Shown here one piece after another: positions 1 through 12,138 of a DNA stretch of 64,000 nucleotides. The position numbers were made by a program, and so were the translations under genes. Source of the DNA: Sepiola atlantica. Its lineage: Eukaryota > Mollusca > Cephalopoda > Sepiida > Sepiolidae. The notes beneath the pieces are model-generated. The model was not told the DNA's origin, searched no databases, and was given only the letters and a program-made list of their open reading frames with translations. Where the stretch lies: positions 126,621,959-126,685,958 of the forward strand of contig OY744521.1 in assembly GCA_963556195.1 (NCBI GenBank), read 5' to 3'. The first letter of the stretch is position 1. Every line of letters begins with the position of its first letter.

Positions 1-940
1 ACATCCACAACCACCAGAAAACTAAGACCATTGATAGGGCCAGCAAAGTCGACGTGTATTCTGGACCATCGTCGTTCTGGGTATGTCCAGTCAGAATCAA
101 CAATCCGAGGTGGATTCTTCTGCGCTCCCATACACTGAATACCACGTTTGACAGTACGCTCTGTGCCTATGTTAGGTCGATGCCCCGAATGTAGTTGTTT
201 AAGGACTGCTTGTTTGAGCTTAGTGGGAACAGCAACACGATCTGCAAACATCAGACAAATGATTGCACACCGTTGTAATCGACTGGCTGAATATACTGGA
301 ATCCCCTGTTTTAAGCCAAATATTAACAGTAGTGGCTTGTGGTCTGTCAGAAGTGTAAAGTGACGCCCGAACAACATCTTATGGAATTTCTTCACAGTAA
401 AAATCAGTGCCCTGTGCTTCTTTTTCCACTTGACTATAATTGCGTTCAGCAGGTGTCAGGGATCTAGCTGCATGCATGATACCTTTCTCAGTTCCATCTG
501 TGAATATATGCGAGATCACTGCTCCCATGCCATGATTTGATGCATCCGCTGCCACGACTATTTTTTTATTTGGATCAAAATGTGTGAGCGGTAGTTAATG
601 AGTGCCTTGATTTTGTCAAATGATTTTTGACAGTTCGCGGGCCATTTTGCGTCTTTTGTCAACAGTTTGTTGAGTGGTGATTTGATTTGATGGAGTGAAA
701 GCAAGAAACTACTGTAGTAACCTACCATTCCCAGAAATGCGCGTAGACTGCTAACGTCCGATATGGGGGGGGCATGTGTTGAATGGCAGCCACATCAGCA
801 GGATTTGGACGACGACCTTGACGATCAAAAATAAACCACAAGTATTTTATGGAAGGTAAATAAAAATGGCACTTTTCAGGCCGGAGCTGGAATATTTTAG
901 TCTTTCAAATACCAGGCGAGCCTGGCAAGTGCCGTCATTC
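1..940 (-). mobile_element. Ty3/Gypsy-like pol remnant (RT connection, RNase H, integrase start)
   Basis: Read on the minus strand, the fragment runs from about 940 down to the window edge. It shows an end-of-RT motif FLGMVGYYSSF (near 745-705), an RNase H start [11 protein letters not shown] (near 555-505), the RNase H motif HFTLLTDHKPLL (near 362-325), a zinc-finger-like LHSGH (near 200), and the integrase core start RIHVDFAGP (near 66-37). This order is typical of LTR-retrotransposon pol. The reading frame is broken near 860, 590 and 415. The end of RNase H and the tether appear deleted between about 300 and 225, because the RNase H text runs straight into integrase zinc-finger text. No LTR is visible. 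The element continues beyond the left edge. It is a dead copy and Ty3/Gypsy is the best assignment. Confidence 0.85.
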
Positions 941-1280
941 TCCTTTTATACGGATATATGTCACTAATAAATGGATGCCATCCATTTTGGTAGATTCTCT
1001 GCACAGATGTTTATTATTTTTGTACAAAGGGAAATTTATTTTTCCCCAAAATATTAAATAAATGATTTTTAATAATCATCCGGAAAACACACAAACAGCT
1101 AACACCACACTTGCTGTTATGTAAGATTTTAAGAAAAAATAAATAGTAAGTTCCAATTCGATTTCGATTTATTATTTTTGTTCCTTCCAGCTTACATCTT
1201 ACCCGGGACTTTGAATTGCCCTCAGCCTTTTTAAAAACATACAACTACTACTAATCCCAGCAATGCTTCAAGAAAACTAG

Positions 1281-1285
<5 letters not shown>
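941..1285. other. AT-rich spacer, nothing recognised
   Basis: No recognisable repeat, protein motif or RNA gene. It separates the Gypsy remnant from the first microsatellite. Confidence 0.5.
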
Positions 1286-1344
<59 letters not shown>

Positions 1345-1380
1345 AGAGGGAGAGTGAGACGGAGACGGAGAAAGGGATAT

Positions 1381-1460
<80 letters not shown>
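1286..1460. repeat. Composite microsatellite (AT)n - GA-rich - (TAGA)20
   Basis: A pure AT tract (1286-1342) is followed by a GA-rich bridge and about 20 perfect TAGA units (1381-1460). Open frames here are only translated repeat. Confidence 0.97.
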
Positions 1461-1745
1461 CGGGTTGGCAAAACGCAGTGAGCGTATCAATCTTGAGATT
1501 CTGACCCCCGGGCATTAGTCACTACTGATCGTGACAGTATGACGCCCTACCCGTTTAGTCAACAAACCAGCTGTTGTTTGTTGTATAAATTAGATCACAT
1601 ATAAATACATTTCTGTATTTATTTGTTTACCTTTTTACAATATTCATAACCTGAAGAATTGAATTCCTTTCACGGAAGACTCTCCCTTTAAGCTTGAATC
1701 GAAACCATCATTTCCCCTATCAGGGTTCTTCAATAATAAGGCAGC

Positions 1746-1746
<1 letters not shown>

Positions 1747-1830
<84 letters not shown>

Positions 1831-2208
1831 AATATATGTATATATATATAAATATATATATATTTAAATATATGTATATATAAATATCTATATATGAATA
1901 AATATATATATATATAAATATACTAATATATATATATATGAATATACATATATCTATATATATAAATATATATATAAATAAATATAAATATATAAATATA
2001 AATTTGTATATATATAAATATATAAATATAAATTTGTATATATATATATAAATATCTAAATATAAATTTGTATATATATAAATATATATATAAATATATA
2101 TGTATATATGCAAATAAATATATAAATATATATACAATTATATATATATAATCATATATGTATATGCAAATATATATACATACATATCAATAAATATATA
2201 TATATATA
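1747..2208. repeat. (TA)n grading into an AAATATA-type degenerate array
   Basis: A perfect TA tract to about 1827 decays into about 380 bases of TA interrupted by AAATA and TTTGTATA steps. This suggests a higher-order AT minisatellite grown from a dinucleotide tract. Confidence 0.93.
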
Positions 2209-2331
2209 GTCAGGTTCTAATTGTAGACGTAAGTATCCTCATGTCAGAATGTCCTGACAAACCCTTGTACAGAGAGTCTGAAGATACTCGAGGAGTCTGT
2301 CTAGTAGATAATTGAAACTCTCTCTTAAATA

Positions 2332-2401
<70 letters not shown>

Positions 2402-2440
2402 CATATATATGTGTGTGTGTGTGTGTTTGTGTGAGTGTAT
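2332..2440. repeat. (TA)n(GT)n compound microsatellite
   Basis: A TA tract (about 2332-2398) passes through CATACATATA into GT repeats that end near 2440. Confidence 0.95.
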
Positions 2441-2694
2441 GGGTGTGTGTTTCTGTGTGCGTTTATATGAGGGCGTAAACATCGAATCAATGGAAACCGC
2501 ATGATTTTTGTCTTTGCATTCGTCATTAAATGATTTCATCAACACACCCAACATGTGTTAGAATTATTATTTCTACTCGAAGCAAAAAGTTTCCATAGCA
2601 TTTTGTTTACACTTGATTTACAAAACTAAGTTTTCCCCTATCCACTAAGTCAAAGTTAGAGACAACGTTGAATTTTCTACAACAAAGAACACCC

Positions 2695-2696
<2 letters not shown>

Positions 2697-2765
<69 letters not shown>

Positions 2766-2766
2766 A
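2697..2766. repeat. (AT)n(GT)n compound microsatellite
   Basis: Pure AT to about 2739, then pure GT to about 2766. Confidence 0.96.
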
Positions 2767-2990
2767 GCCGAGTATAGTGCCATCATATGTGTGGAAGGTA
2801 GGTGGCGTAGGGGGCTGTTTATGATATTTATGGCAGTTTCAGTTTCCTTGGGCTCGTGTAATGTTCTTTCTATATATTTTTATTATTCTATTTCTATTTC
2901 ACATTACCTGCGGCTGGTTAGCGTTCGTTTGTTATGTAGGTTGGGTTTTGTATTCAAAGATTTTAAAAAAGATTTTAGCTGTTTTCATCT

Positions 2991-3013
2991 ACTACTACTA
3001 CTACTACTACTAC

Positions 3014-3047
<34 letters not shown>

Positions 3048-3054
3048 GTTGTTT

Positions 3055-3095
<41 letters not shown>

Positions 3096-3178
3096 GCTGT
3101 TACTATTACTATTACTATTACTATTACTATTATTATTATTATTATTATTATTTTATTTATTTATTTTTTTTTTTAAAA
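2991..3178. repeat. Trinucleotide mosaic (CTA)n(TTA)n(TTG)n(TTACTA)n
   Basis: Blocks of different related triplets follow each other without spacer, ending in a T-rich run. The poly-Leu, poly-Tyr or poly-Cys frames that cross it are repeat translations, not genes. Confidence 0.95.
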
Positions 3179-4000
3179 TGTTATTATTCTTTCTTTTTTA
3201 TTTACATGTGTTCATAATATGTACAGACGCACGTATGTAAATTAGATAGCCACACTTAGAAAAGAGAGACATTCTTTCTCTAATTGCTCACCGAAACATT
3301 ATGAAATATTAGAGAGTGATTGAATGAATACAAAAAGGGATATGCGGAGAGAAATAAATATAAAGCTGAGAGAAATAAAGATAGAGGGAGAGAGAGATGG
3401 ATCACGTGTTCATTACAAGTAGTGCACATTCTTTTATACCGAATTCCATTCTTATATTCTGATTAAATATTTTAATTGTTTCTATTTCCTTTCTGTTTAT
3501 TATTCTAGTAAATTTAGCTCATCAGATCGTTTCCATGAATCTGTACGCTGCGTTACATCCCTTGGGTATGTTTTTGAGTGCCAGCATCGTTTAAATGAAC
3601 GGGAGTTGGATAGAACGGCTATCTGGAAAATGCCTCTCCGTATTCTTATTTATACCAGGTATTGCCCTCCAGTTGTCATTTCCAGTCTCCATTTTTCTAT
3701 TGCTTTCTCCAGTAACTTAACAAGTTTGTATATTTTAAACATTCAATTATCTATGTTTGTAGGATTATGTCGTATGTTTTCTTGTAGTCGTTCCAGGCCA
3801 TGTCTGTATTCTTTTTTCTCAGTTTTACCTCCTTCAGTTATTTTTCTAGTCATGTGTCCCCTTTGTCGCTTTTTGGCACCCATCTTTATTTCTTAAAGCG
3901 GGGTCGGCAGTTATTCAGGAAATGGTAGATCTCTTTACTTAAGTTGTGATGTTGATTTTAGCTGTTTGAAATTGTTCCCACCTCATTGTATTTTGGGATT
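3179..4000. other. Unassigned spacer
   Basis: About 820 bases of ordinary AT-rich sequence with no motif I can name. A 96-codon open frame (3606-3896) has no recognisable domain and looks like chance. Confidence 0.45.
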
Positions 4001-5131
4001 TATTATTATTATTATTATTAGTAGTAGTAGTAGTAGTAGTAGTAGTAAAACCTTTATTATTAATAGTAGTAAACACTTTATTATTAGTAGTAGTAAAAAC
4101 TTTTTTGTTATTATTATTAGTAGTAAAACATCATTAGTAGTAGTAAAACTTAATGTTTTACTACTACTATTACTTCTAATAATGATAAAGTTTTTACTAT
4201 TAATAATAATGTTTTTACTACTACTACTAAAAAGTGTTTACTACGTCACTATGGTAGTAGTAAAAACTTTTTTTAAGTAAAAACTTTACCATTATTAGAA
4301 GTAATAGTAGTAGTAGTAAAAATATTATTATTAGAAATAGTAAACATTTTATTAGTTGTAGTAGTAGTAAAAACTTTATTAGTAGTAGTAGCAAAAACTT
4401 TCATATTATTAATAGTAAAAACTTTATTAGTAGTAGCAGTAAAAACTTTAGTAGTAGTAGTAGTAGTATTAGTAAAAACTTGATTAGTAGCTGTAGTAAA
4501 AATGTTATCATTATTAATAAGAAAAACTTTAGGAGTAGTAGTAGTAAAAACTTTATTATTATTATTATTATTAATAAGAAAAACTTTATTATTAGTAATA
4601 AAAACTTTATTATTAGAAGTAGCAAGAACTTTATTAGTAGTATCAGTAAGAACTTTATTAGTGGTATCATTAAGAACTTTATTAGTAGTAGTACTAGTAA
4701 AATCTTTATTATTAGAAGTAGTAAAAACTTTATTGCTATTAGTAGTAGTAGTAAAAACTATATTAGTAGTAGTACTAAAACTTTATTATTATTAATAGTA
4801 AAAACTAGTAGTAGTAGTAGTAGTAGTAGTAATAAAAACTTATGATTATTAATTGTAGTAGCAGTAAAAACTTTATTATTATTATTATTATTAGTAGTAG
4901 TAGTAGTAGTAGTAGTAGTAAAAACTTTATTATTAGTAGTAGTAAAAATGTATTAATTGTACTAGTAAATTCATGATTAGTATTAGCAGTAAAAACTGTA
5001 TTATTAGTAGTAGTAAAGTTTTATGAGTATTACTAGTAAACACTTTATTAGTAGTATAAACTTTGTTAGTATTAGCAGTAACACTTTTTTATTAGAAGTA
5101 GCAAAAATGTTATTAGAAGTAGTAAAAACTT
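4001..5131. repeat. 1.1 kb TAR-triplet block with an interspersed AAAACTT word
   Basis: The region is built from TAG, TAT and TTA triplets broken by a recurring word close to AAAACTTTATTA. Mostly the plus strand carries TAGTAG; between about 4155 and 4240 the orientation is reversed. This gives an inverted pair, 4156-4198 against 4276-4321, that matches except for one substitution and one extra triplet. An inner pair (4210-4225 against 4256-4267) nests inside it. Confidence 0.92.
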
Positions 5132-5469
5132 CCCAGGACATTTCAGAGCGTATACATTGTCTCTCAAGGCTACGAGAGGCCAATATTCATATTTTTAATT
5201 AGCTAGTTTATCAACAGTTGTGTACATTTTTTTCGGAATGAACATCTACTACGAGAAAACTATGGGCATAATTAAATGGTGGATAAACATGAACAATTAA
5301 TAAATGAATTTCATAGAAATGTTGGGTGGTGTCAAACGTTTTCTACGAATTCGAAATAATTTTCATTTAGAATTATTTAAAAATTATTAGGATGAAGACT
5401 ATAGAAAAAATATAAGTTGTAGATCTCTCCAACCCCACCCAAGAAAAAAGAATTCGGATAAAAATCAGT

Positions 5470-5668
5470 GTTGCGGAGTCGGGAGGTATAAGGTCTGACT
5501 CCGACTCCTAGAATTCCAAAATATCCGACTCCGACTCCTTATTTAAATGTCTTCCATTATTCAGAGTGTCTGTTGATTCTTCAGCGATGAACAAATTTGA
5601 CCCCGACTCTTAGCATTCTTAAAAGTCCGACTCCTTCTAAAACCACCTCCGACTCCACAACTCTGGTA
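5470..5668 (+). repeat. Interspersed repeat rich in GACTCCGACTCC, copy 1
   Basis: Contains repeated CCGACTCC words and shares an ordered text (TCTGTTGATTSTTCAG, then CGACTC-TAGCATTCTTA) with 8788-8937 in the same orientation. It is a dispersed repeat of unknown class. Confidence 0.75.
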
Positions 5669-5835
5669 AAAATTGCAACCTAAAATTAAGAACGTTTGCG
5701 GTTAATCGTCGAATATTTTCAAGTGAGACCGACTTAACATCAAAGCGATGAAGGCTTTTATTGAGAAAGAGACAAAGGATACATTGCAATAAAAGATAGT
5801 GTTCGTGTGTCTTTCTACAAGAAAAGATAAGTACT

Positions 5836-5837
<2 letters not shown>

Positions 5838-5893
<56 letters not shown>
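5838..5893. repeat. (TG)n microsatellite
   Basis: About 28 uninterrupted TG units. Confidence 0.97.
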
Positions 5894-5894
<1 letters not shown>

Positions 5895-6353
5895 ATTGCA
5901 TTTGTGTATTTGTTTATCCAGGAGGCGGGGACAACAGTTTTATCTGATAAAACATGCATACTGATTTGCAATATTGGTCTTCATTGTTTTCGTCGTTGAT
6001 ATTGTATGTACTTGAAAACAAGAACAAACACAAAATGTCTCGTCTTCCCTTACCACGTCACTACCATTTTGATCCCACACGGACTTTAAACAAGAGATTG
6101 TGAGTTGCCTTAAAGCGAATTCATTAGTCTTAGAAAAATAAAATAGCTGCCACCAAACTGGAACATTTTTCTCTATCACGCTTGTGGCATAATAAGATAG
6201 TGCATGTAGCTGTGACCGTCGAGAAGCCAGACTGAAAGATTTTAATGCGACGAAAAACAATTGCTACGCACCACCAATTCTAAAAAACAAAATTTTCGGA
6301 ATCTTTAATAAAATTTTCGCTTTTCTCATGAACCCAATTATTGAAAAAGTGAA
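5894..6353. other. Unassigned spacer
   Basis: No repeat or motif recognised. A 106-codon minus-strand frame here has no domain I can identify. Confidence 0.4.
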
Positions 6354-6666
6354 TGTTTATCACTCAAAATTGAATCAAAATAACCAGCAGAATATTTCCA
6401 CAATACAAACTTTATATCATTTGGATTATTCAGACTACTATTCTTATCTTAGTTGTTATATTAACAACGTTTCGGCCGATGTAACCTTCGAGCTTCTTTA
6501 GGTGCATCTTTTCGAATTTGGGAACCTGCTAATCGAACTCAAGAATAATTATGTGAAACTGGGGAAGTTGTACGGAATTTTGAACTGAATCATTTAAACT
6601 GGTGTAGTGACAATGGGTCAAATCAAAACGTAGTGCTAAGGTTTAATCCATGTAGTGTTGACAGTT
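6354..6666 (-). mobile_element. tRNA-SINE (family A) copy with flank, left member of a direct duplication
   Basis: From about 6416 it carries, in minus orientation, the family-A SINE tail: GGATTATTC, then ACGTTTCGGCCGATGTAACC and a CTTCTTTAGGTGCATC block. The same flank plus SINE recurs at 7221-7512, 867 bases downstream, so the SINE and its flank were duplicated together. The tRNA head is absent. Confidence 0.8.
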
Positions 6667-6667
6667 A

Positions 6668-7211
6668 CCTCCGCCAAGAAGGTTATGTTTTAGGTAGAGT
6701 TTGTTGGTTTGTCCATGTTTGTTTGTCCGTGTATAGCCTAGTGTCGACATCGCCTTACTAATCGTCATCAAACTTGGTCAAAATATCGGTTATGGTCGAA
6801 CTTAGAACCGATTTTAATTTTTTGGAAATCTAAATCAAGGGTTTAGGTCAAGGTCACGGAAAATGTAAAAGTCACATTTTCAGCGATAACTTCGGTTCTG
6901 TTCATTGTAGAGACTCGCTACTTGGTTAATATTGTAACCAATGAAGTCCCGCATTTTATATGACATTGACATTGAGATTGACCTTAAAAAGTTCGGTCAT
7001 AGTCGAAATTTATAGGGAATTTTAACTTCAGAATTTTCTAAATTTGACGTCTGTATCTGATGCTCTTTGATAACAATAAGCACCATGCAAAATTTCAGCC
7101 TGATAAAATAAATATTTTTTGAGTTATCAACGTTTCGGGAATGTTTCATGCAACATGGAGAAGTAAGGTCCAGATAAGACTTTGACCCATGCTTACGTTG
7201 TCAGGAGGAGG
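6668..7211 (+). mobile_element. Non-autonomous DNA transposon (MITE), 544 bp
   Basis: Starts CCTCCGCCAAGAAGGTTATG and ends TTGTCAGGAGGAGG. The outermost 6-7 bases are inverted repeats and the element is bounded by TA on both sides (6666-6667, 7212-7213), consistent with a TA target duplication. A second copy of the internal text (GTCAAGGTCACRGAAAA, AGAGACTCGCTACYTGG) is found split at 44276-44594 and 47653-47806. No transposase is encoded. Superfamily not assigned. Confidence 0.75.
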
Positions 7212-7220
7212 TATGACTTA

Positions 7221-7512
7221 TGTTTATCACTCAAAATTGAATTAAAAAAAAAAACAAGCAGAATATTTCCACAATACAAACTTTATATTATTTGGATTAT
7301 TCGGACTACTATTTTCATCTTGGTTGTTATGTTCAGAACGTTTCGGACGTTGTAACCTCCGGGCTTCTTCGGGTGCATATTTGGTCATATTTATGTACAA
7401 CTCGGGAATCTGTATGGAATTTCGAACTGAACATTTTCAACTTGTGTAGTGGCAGTGGGTCAAATCAAAACACAGTGCATAGCTATGTTAATCCATGCCG
7501 TGTTAATACTTA
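7221..7512 (-). mobile_element. tRNA-SINE (family A) copy with flank, right member of the direct duplication
   Basis: Repeats 6354-6666 from TGTTTATCACTCAAAATTGA through the SINE tail to AATCCATGCCGTGTTAATA, with scattered substitutions. This copy lacks the MITE. A 168-codon plus-strand frame that runs through it is a chance reading of the SINE. Confidence 0.8.
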
Positions 7513-8042
7513 TGTTCTTGGAATTCCCTCGCAGACTATTTTATGTCTTTTTACGGACATTGTTTGGTTTGCGGAACACAAGAATGATCTGAATTATTTC
7601 CATAAAAAACTTCCTTTCGAGTCTAATGTAGATCATTATAGATCAACGGATATTTACGGAATGACAAAAATAATTGTGTATTTTCCACAGATAAAAGCTA
7701 AGATTCAAATAACGAAATCAGTATTTTTATGGTTACTGTTAGTTTTCTGGCAAAAGAACTTGTTGCAATTTATTTCGAAAATTATGACCTTAAAATGAAA
7801 GAAAACTTCGAATCGGTAAAAAATTCTTCAAATCCCCAGAATTATAATTAAACCACTGTAAACTCTCCGTCAATAGTGGCGAGAGAAAAAACATATGCTT
7901 CGCCAGTGTTCGCACTCGCTATTTATCTAAATATATTGCTGAAATATACATACACAATAATAGAATTATGTCAGTAATTTAATTTTTTATCTATAAATAA
8001 TCGTTATCATTTCTGATGACCTAAACCAAAAAAAATCACAAT
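7513..8042. other. Unassigned spacer
   Basis: No recognisable feature. Confidence 0.4.
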
Positions 8043-8142
8043 CATGGTGTACAAATGTGTTCTCGTTAAATCCCTGAAGTTAAGCGATGCTGAGCCTGAT
8101 GAGTAGAAGATGAATGACATTTTGGGAATGCTTGGTGTTGTA
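8043..8142 (+). pseudogene. 5S rRNA-like relic
   Basis: The order of 5S landmarks is kept: TGTTCTCGTTAAATC, then TGAAGTTAAGCGATG, a diverged middle, and GGGAATGCTTGGTGTTGTA at the end, as in metazoan 5S rRNA. Several substitutions and small indels make it non-functional. It could be a 5S pseudogene or the head of a 5S-derived SINE (SINE3-like). Confidence 0.7.
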
Positions 8143-8787
8143 TGAACCCCCACCCCAGCGCAATTCTTTAAAAAAAATACAGCATTGAAGAAGACTTTAG
8201 CAAGTACTTCAGTATAACCTGCAAAATCGACACATATGTTTAACCAACGGAACAACCGCGCCGTGGGTAAAAGTTTTGTTCTCAATAATGTGACGAATCT
8301 CTCTGGAGACAAAGTATGCTACCGTTTATTTCAGGCGGCGGGGTAATTCTGAGTTGGTTGTCTGACTTGTTATTTACTTTCTCGCTTCCCCTAAGGGCTC
8401 TAAATAGTTTCGTACGGTGTCTAGAAAAGGCACGTGTTTTACTCGTCAACTTTTACGTGACGGGATGGAAGTATATATATTTATTTATATACAAATAAAT
8501 ACATGTTAGTTTTTATGATAGAATCGAAATGTGTTCTTATTTGAGAAGATTAAATGATGGTTGGGTTTAGTTTGTCTGCTTTTACGGCGTATCAACCCAT
8601 TTTAAAATACAATCCCTATTTTTGTCAACGATTAATTGTAGATTATTATTTCGTCACTATTTATGCCATGATTGGGGGGGGGTATTAACATTTTCCTAAA
8701 ATCCTATTTAACCCTCATCCTCCAGTGGCTCTCGGGCCTTAGTAAGAGATGACAGCCATTAGTAACAAAAATAGAATAAAAAGGTAC
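8143..8787. other. Mostly unassigned; short shared motif near 8555-8640
   Basis: Around 8565 the text TTACGGCGTATCAACCCATTTT resembles text near 42855 and 48715, so a small degraded repeat is present. The rest is unassigned. Confidence 0.45.
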
Positions 8788-8937
8788 TCATTTTAAAGTC
8801 TTACAGACTATCTGTTGATTGTTCAGAGCTTCAAATAACCCATTTCAACTCCGACTCCTAGCATTCTTACAAGTTAGAAACAGACCCCGACTCCTTCTAA
8901 CCCCCCCCCCCCGACTCCCTCCGAGTCCGGCAATGGA
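8788..8937 (+). repeat. Interspersed GACTCC repeat, copy 2
   Basis: Same ordered words and same orientation as 5470-5668, ending in a C-run and CGACTCCCTCCGAGTCCGG. Confidence 0.75.
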
Positions 8938-8949
8938 TCTGGCATTATT

Positions 8950-9190
8950 TGAATTTATTTATCTACCTCCCACAAGGTAAGATGTGACACAAGGTCGGGA
9001 AAGTGAGATTAGATAAGCCAGCGCTCGAGAGGTGAGCACTCTGGCTATTTAAAAATTGCCTGGGCAGCCCCGTCGGCATTACCCGGTAGGGGCGCCTCAG
9101 ACAGTAAGCAATAAACTTACTCCTCCCCAAAGAGGGGAGGCAAAGCCTGGGAGAGTGCACCTCCTAGAACTGTACAGGACGGACAACCCC
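8950..9190 (-). mobile_element. SINE-like family B copy
   Basis: Shares, in opposite orientation to 9888-10187, the words GCCAGCGCTCGAGAGGTGAG, CCCGGTAGGGGCGCCTCAGA, AGCAATAAACTTACTCCTCC and CACCTCCTAGAACTGTACAG. GC content is well above its surroundings. The U2-like head of the 9888 copy is missing. The boundaries are approximate. Confidence 0.75.
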
Positions 9191-9847
9191 CAATAGACCG
9201 GCGTAAACACAGACCCAAAGGCCCGGGCGATACCGGTTTATTAGGCGAGGTAAAAAACCCTGGCTGATATTTGAAATCGGAATAGCTGATTCCGTAGTCC
9301 GCAATGCCATCCATTAGGTCAAGCAACCCCCCTTTTTTTCGATGGCTGGAGCGGGTGCGACTATCTTTGGGTTGTTTGTAAAAGTGATTGCTTTGTTACC
9401 CCATGGAAACATTAATTCGAAAAAGTTCTTTCTTTAAATAACACGGATATGCGAACCGTTCCTTTAATTATTGGTCATGCGATGTTTTTAATCAACCTAT
9501 CAGGTTTTAGGGTCGTTTGTTTAGTCCTCAATTGAGTTGGATTTTACGAAACTTACACTGTTGACTCTCAAAAAAAAGTGAGTCAGTTCCCCGCCGAGTC
9601 ATCCCATGACCAACATGTGCAGAACACACTTCAGATTTGAATCTGCTGTTCATTCAAATAAACTTCCGCATCGCAACGTAAAGTAAACAAACCAATCATC
9701 AAACTGAGTAGATTGCAGAAACGAATAATATTTTAAACATAATATCATGTTAAGGAGAAATTATTTAATAATTTTTTTTTAAGAAAGAGAAAAGAAAAAT
9801 TAAATAAGCAAATTATGGTTCGAATTTTGTTTAGATGAGGATTAGTC
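9191..9847. other. Unassigned spacer
   Basis: No recognised feature. The first 120 bases are GC-rich and could belong to the adjacent family-B element. Confidence 0.35.
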
Positions 9848-10440
9848 ATTTGTATTATTTGGATTATTCGGACTGTTATTCTCATATCAAAGTGTAGTAT
9901 CTGTTCCGATGGATACTGCACGCCTGTCCTGTGCAGTTCTAGGAGGTCCACCCTCCCAGGCTTCGCCTCCCCTCTTTGGGGAGGAGTAAGTTTATTGCTT
10001 ACTGTCTGAGGCGCCCCTACCGGAGAATGCCAACGGGGCTACCCAGGCAATTTTTAAATGGCCAGAGTGCTCACCTCTCGAGCGCTGGCTTTTAACCCCA
10101 CTTGCTCGACCCGATCTTGGGTCACATCTTACTTGTGGGAGTAAGATAAAACTGGCCTTGTGCCTAACTCCGCGAGGAGTAAATAAATATTCTCATCTTG
10201 GATGTTATATTCACAACGTTTCAGCCGATATAACCTCCGACCTTCTTCGGTTGCATCATTTCGAAATTCCATATAGGTTTCCGAGTTCGACATAAAGATT
10301 CCCAAGTTTGACTAGAAGGTTCCCAACTTCGAAAAGATGCCCTGAAAAAAGTCGAAGGTTACATCGGCCGAAACGCTGTAAAGATAACCACCAAGATGAA
10401 AATAGTCATCGCAATAATCCAAATAATATAAATTAGCAAA
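9848..10440. mobile_element. Head-to-head inverted dimer of SINE family A, interrupted by a 300 bp insertion
   Basis: The left half (9848-9887 plus 10188-10285) is family-A tail in minus orientation. The right half (about 10286-10435) is the same tail in plus orientation (CATCGGCCGAAACG, CAATAATCCAAATAATA). The left half is split by the family-B element at 9888-10187, with the word TATTCTCAT on both sides as a probable target-site duplication. Confidence 0.75.
9888..10187 (+). mobile_element. SINE family B with a U2-snRNA-like head
   Basis: Begins ATCAAAGTGTAGTATCTGTT, which matches the U2 snRNA region containing the GUAGUA branch-point-recognition sequence. A CTGTCCT...AGGAGGTCC hairpin follows where U2 has a GUCCUC/GAGGAC stem. 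The body is shared with 8950-9190, 12719-13325 and 19410-19530. It is flanked by TATTCTCAT on both sides. It ends in GTAAATAAATA rather than poly(A). U2 ancestry is inferred from short matches. Confidence 0.65.
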
Positions 10441-10499
10441 AGTTCATTGTTTTTATATTGTAAAACAGATTACAAAAAAGCAAATATATGAAGCTCTTA

Positions 10500-10707
10500 T
10501 TTATTTAATCCACATGGGTAGATTATTCTCGTTCCGTCAGCCATATAAAGGGTTCAGTTCGTAACTCCGTACACATTCCAGAGTTCGATATAAAGCTTCT
10601 CAAGCTCAACACGATGCACCTGAATAAGGTCGGAGGTTAGATCGGCCGAAACGTTCTGAGAATAACATTCACGATGAGAACAGTAGTCCGAATAATCCAA
10701 ATAAGAC
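10500..10707 (+). mobile_element. SINE family A copy without tRNA head
   Basis: Carries the central TTTATTTAATCCACATGGG, the AAAGGGTTCAGTTCG block and the tail GGTCGGAGGTTAGATCGGCC then GAAACGTT and CGAATAATCCAAATAA, collinear with 20259-20575. Confidence 0.82.
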
Positions 10708-11603
<896 letters not shown>

Positions 11604-11740
11604 CTTATACATTTAGCTTCCGCACTAAATGAAACTGACGAATATGTTTGGAGAAATTAGTCCGGAATTTTTACTAATTCCTCGATGACCAGACGGACGA
11701 AACCTAGGTACCTCAAGCGGACACAGTAACGCATAGTATT

Positions 11741-11743
<3 letters not shown>

Positions 11744-11796
<53 letters not shown>
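11744..11796. repeat. (AT)n microsatellite
   Basis: About 26 AT units. Confidence 0.97.
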
Positions 11797-11797
<1 letters not shown>

Positions 11798-11951
11798 TGA
11801 ATATTCGCTTATGTATGACTTATGATCGAGCACTTTGATAGTTTCTCTACTAACTCGTATGACTAGACTTGCAAGTGCCTCAAGCTGTGATCGAAACAAC
11901 CGTTTTACAGAAATGTTCACCACTATTCTATTACTCAATGATATATAAACA

Positions 11952-11956
<5 letters not shown>

Positions 11957-12024
<68 letters not shown>

Positions 12025-12062
12025 TAGACTGTTGCAAGATAGATAAATGTGAACAGACTTAG

Positions 12063-12113
<51 letters not shown>

Positions 12114-12138
12114 AACAAACAAACAAACAAACAAACAA
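11957..12138. repeat. (AT)n, then (GATA)n and (AAAC)n
   Basis: AT to 12021, 40 unique bases, GATA units 12063-12113, then AAAC units to about 12138. Looser GATA derivatives continue to about 12260. Confidence 0.96.

Noticed and set aside
2200..2330. Hammerhead-like CTGAAGA...GAAACTC near 2278-2315
   Set aside because: The segment between the core halves does not form a stem II adjacent to the core and there is no stem III.
2740..3240. A 166-codon open frame with poly-Leu
   Set aside because: It is a translation of a trinucleotide mosaic.
7292..7798. A 168-codon open frame
   Set aside because: Its first half reads through a SINE copy in reverse; no protein family resemblance.
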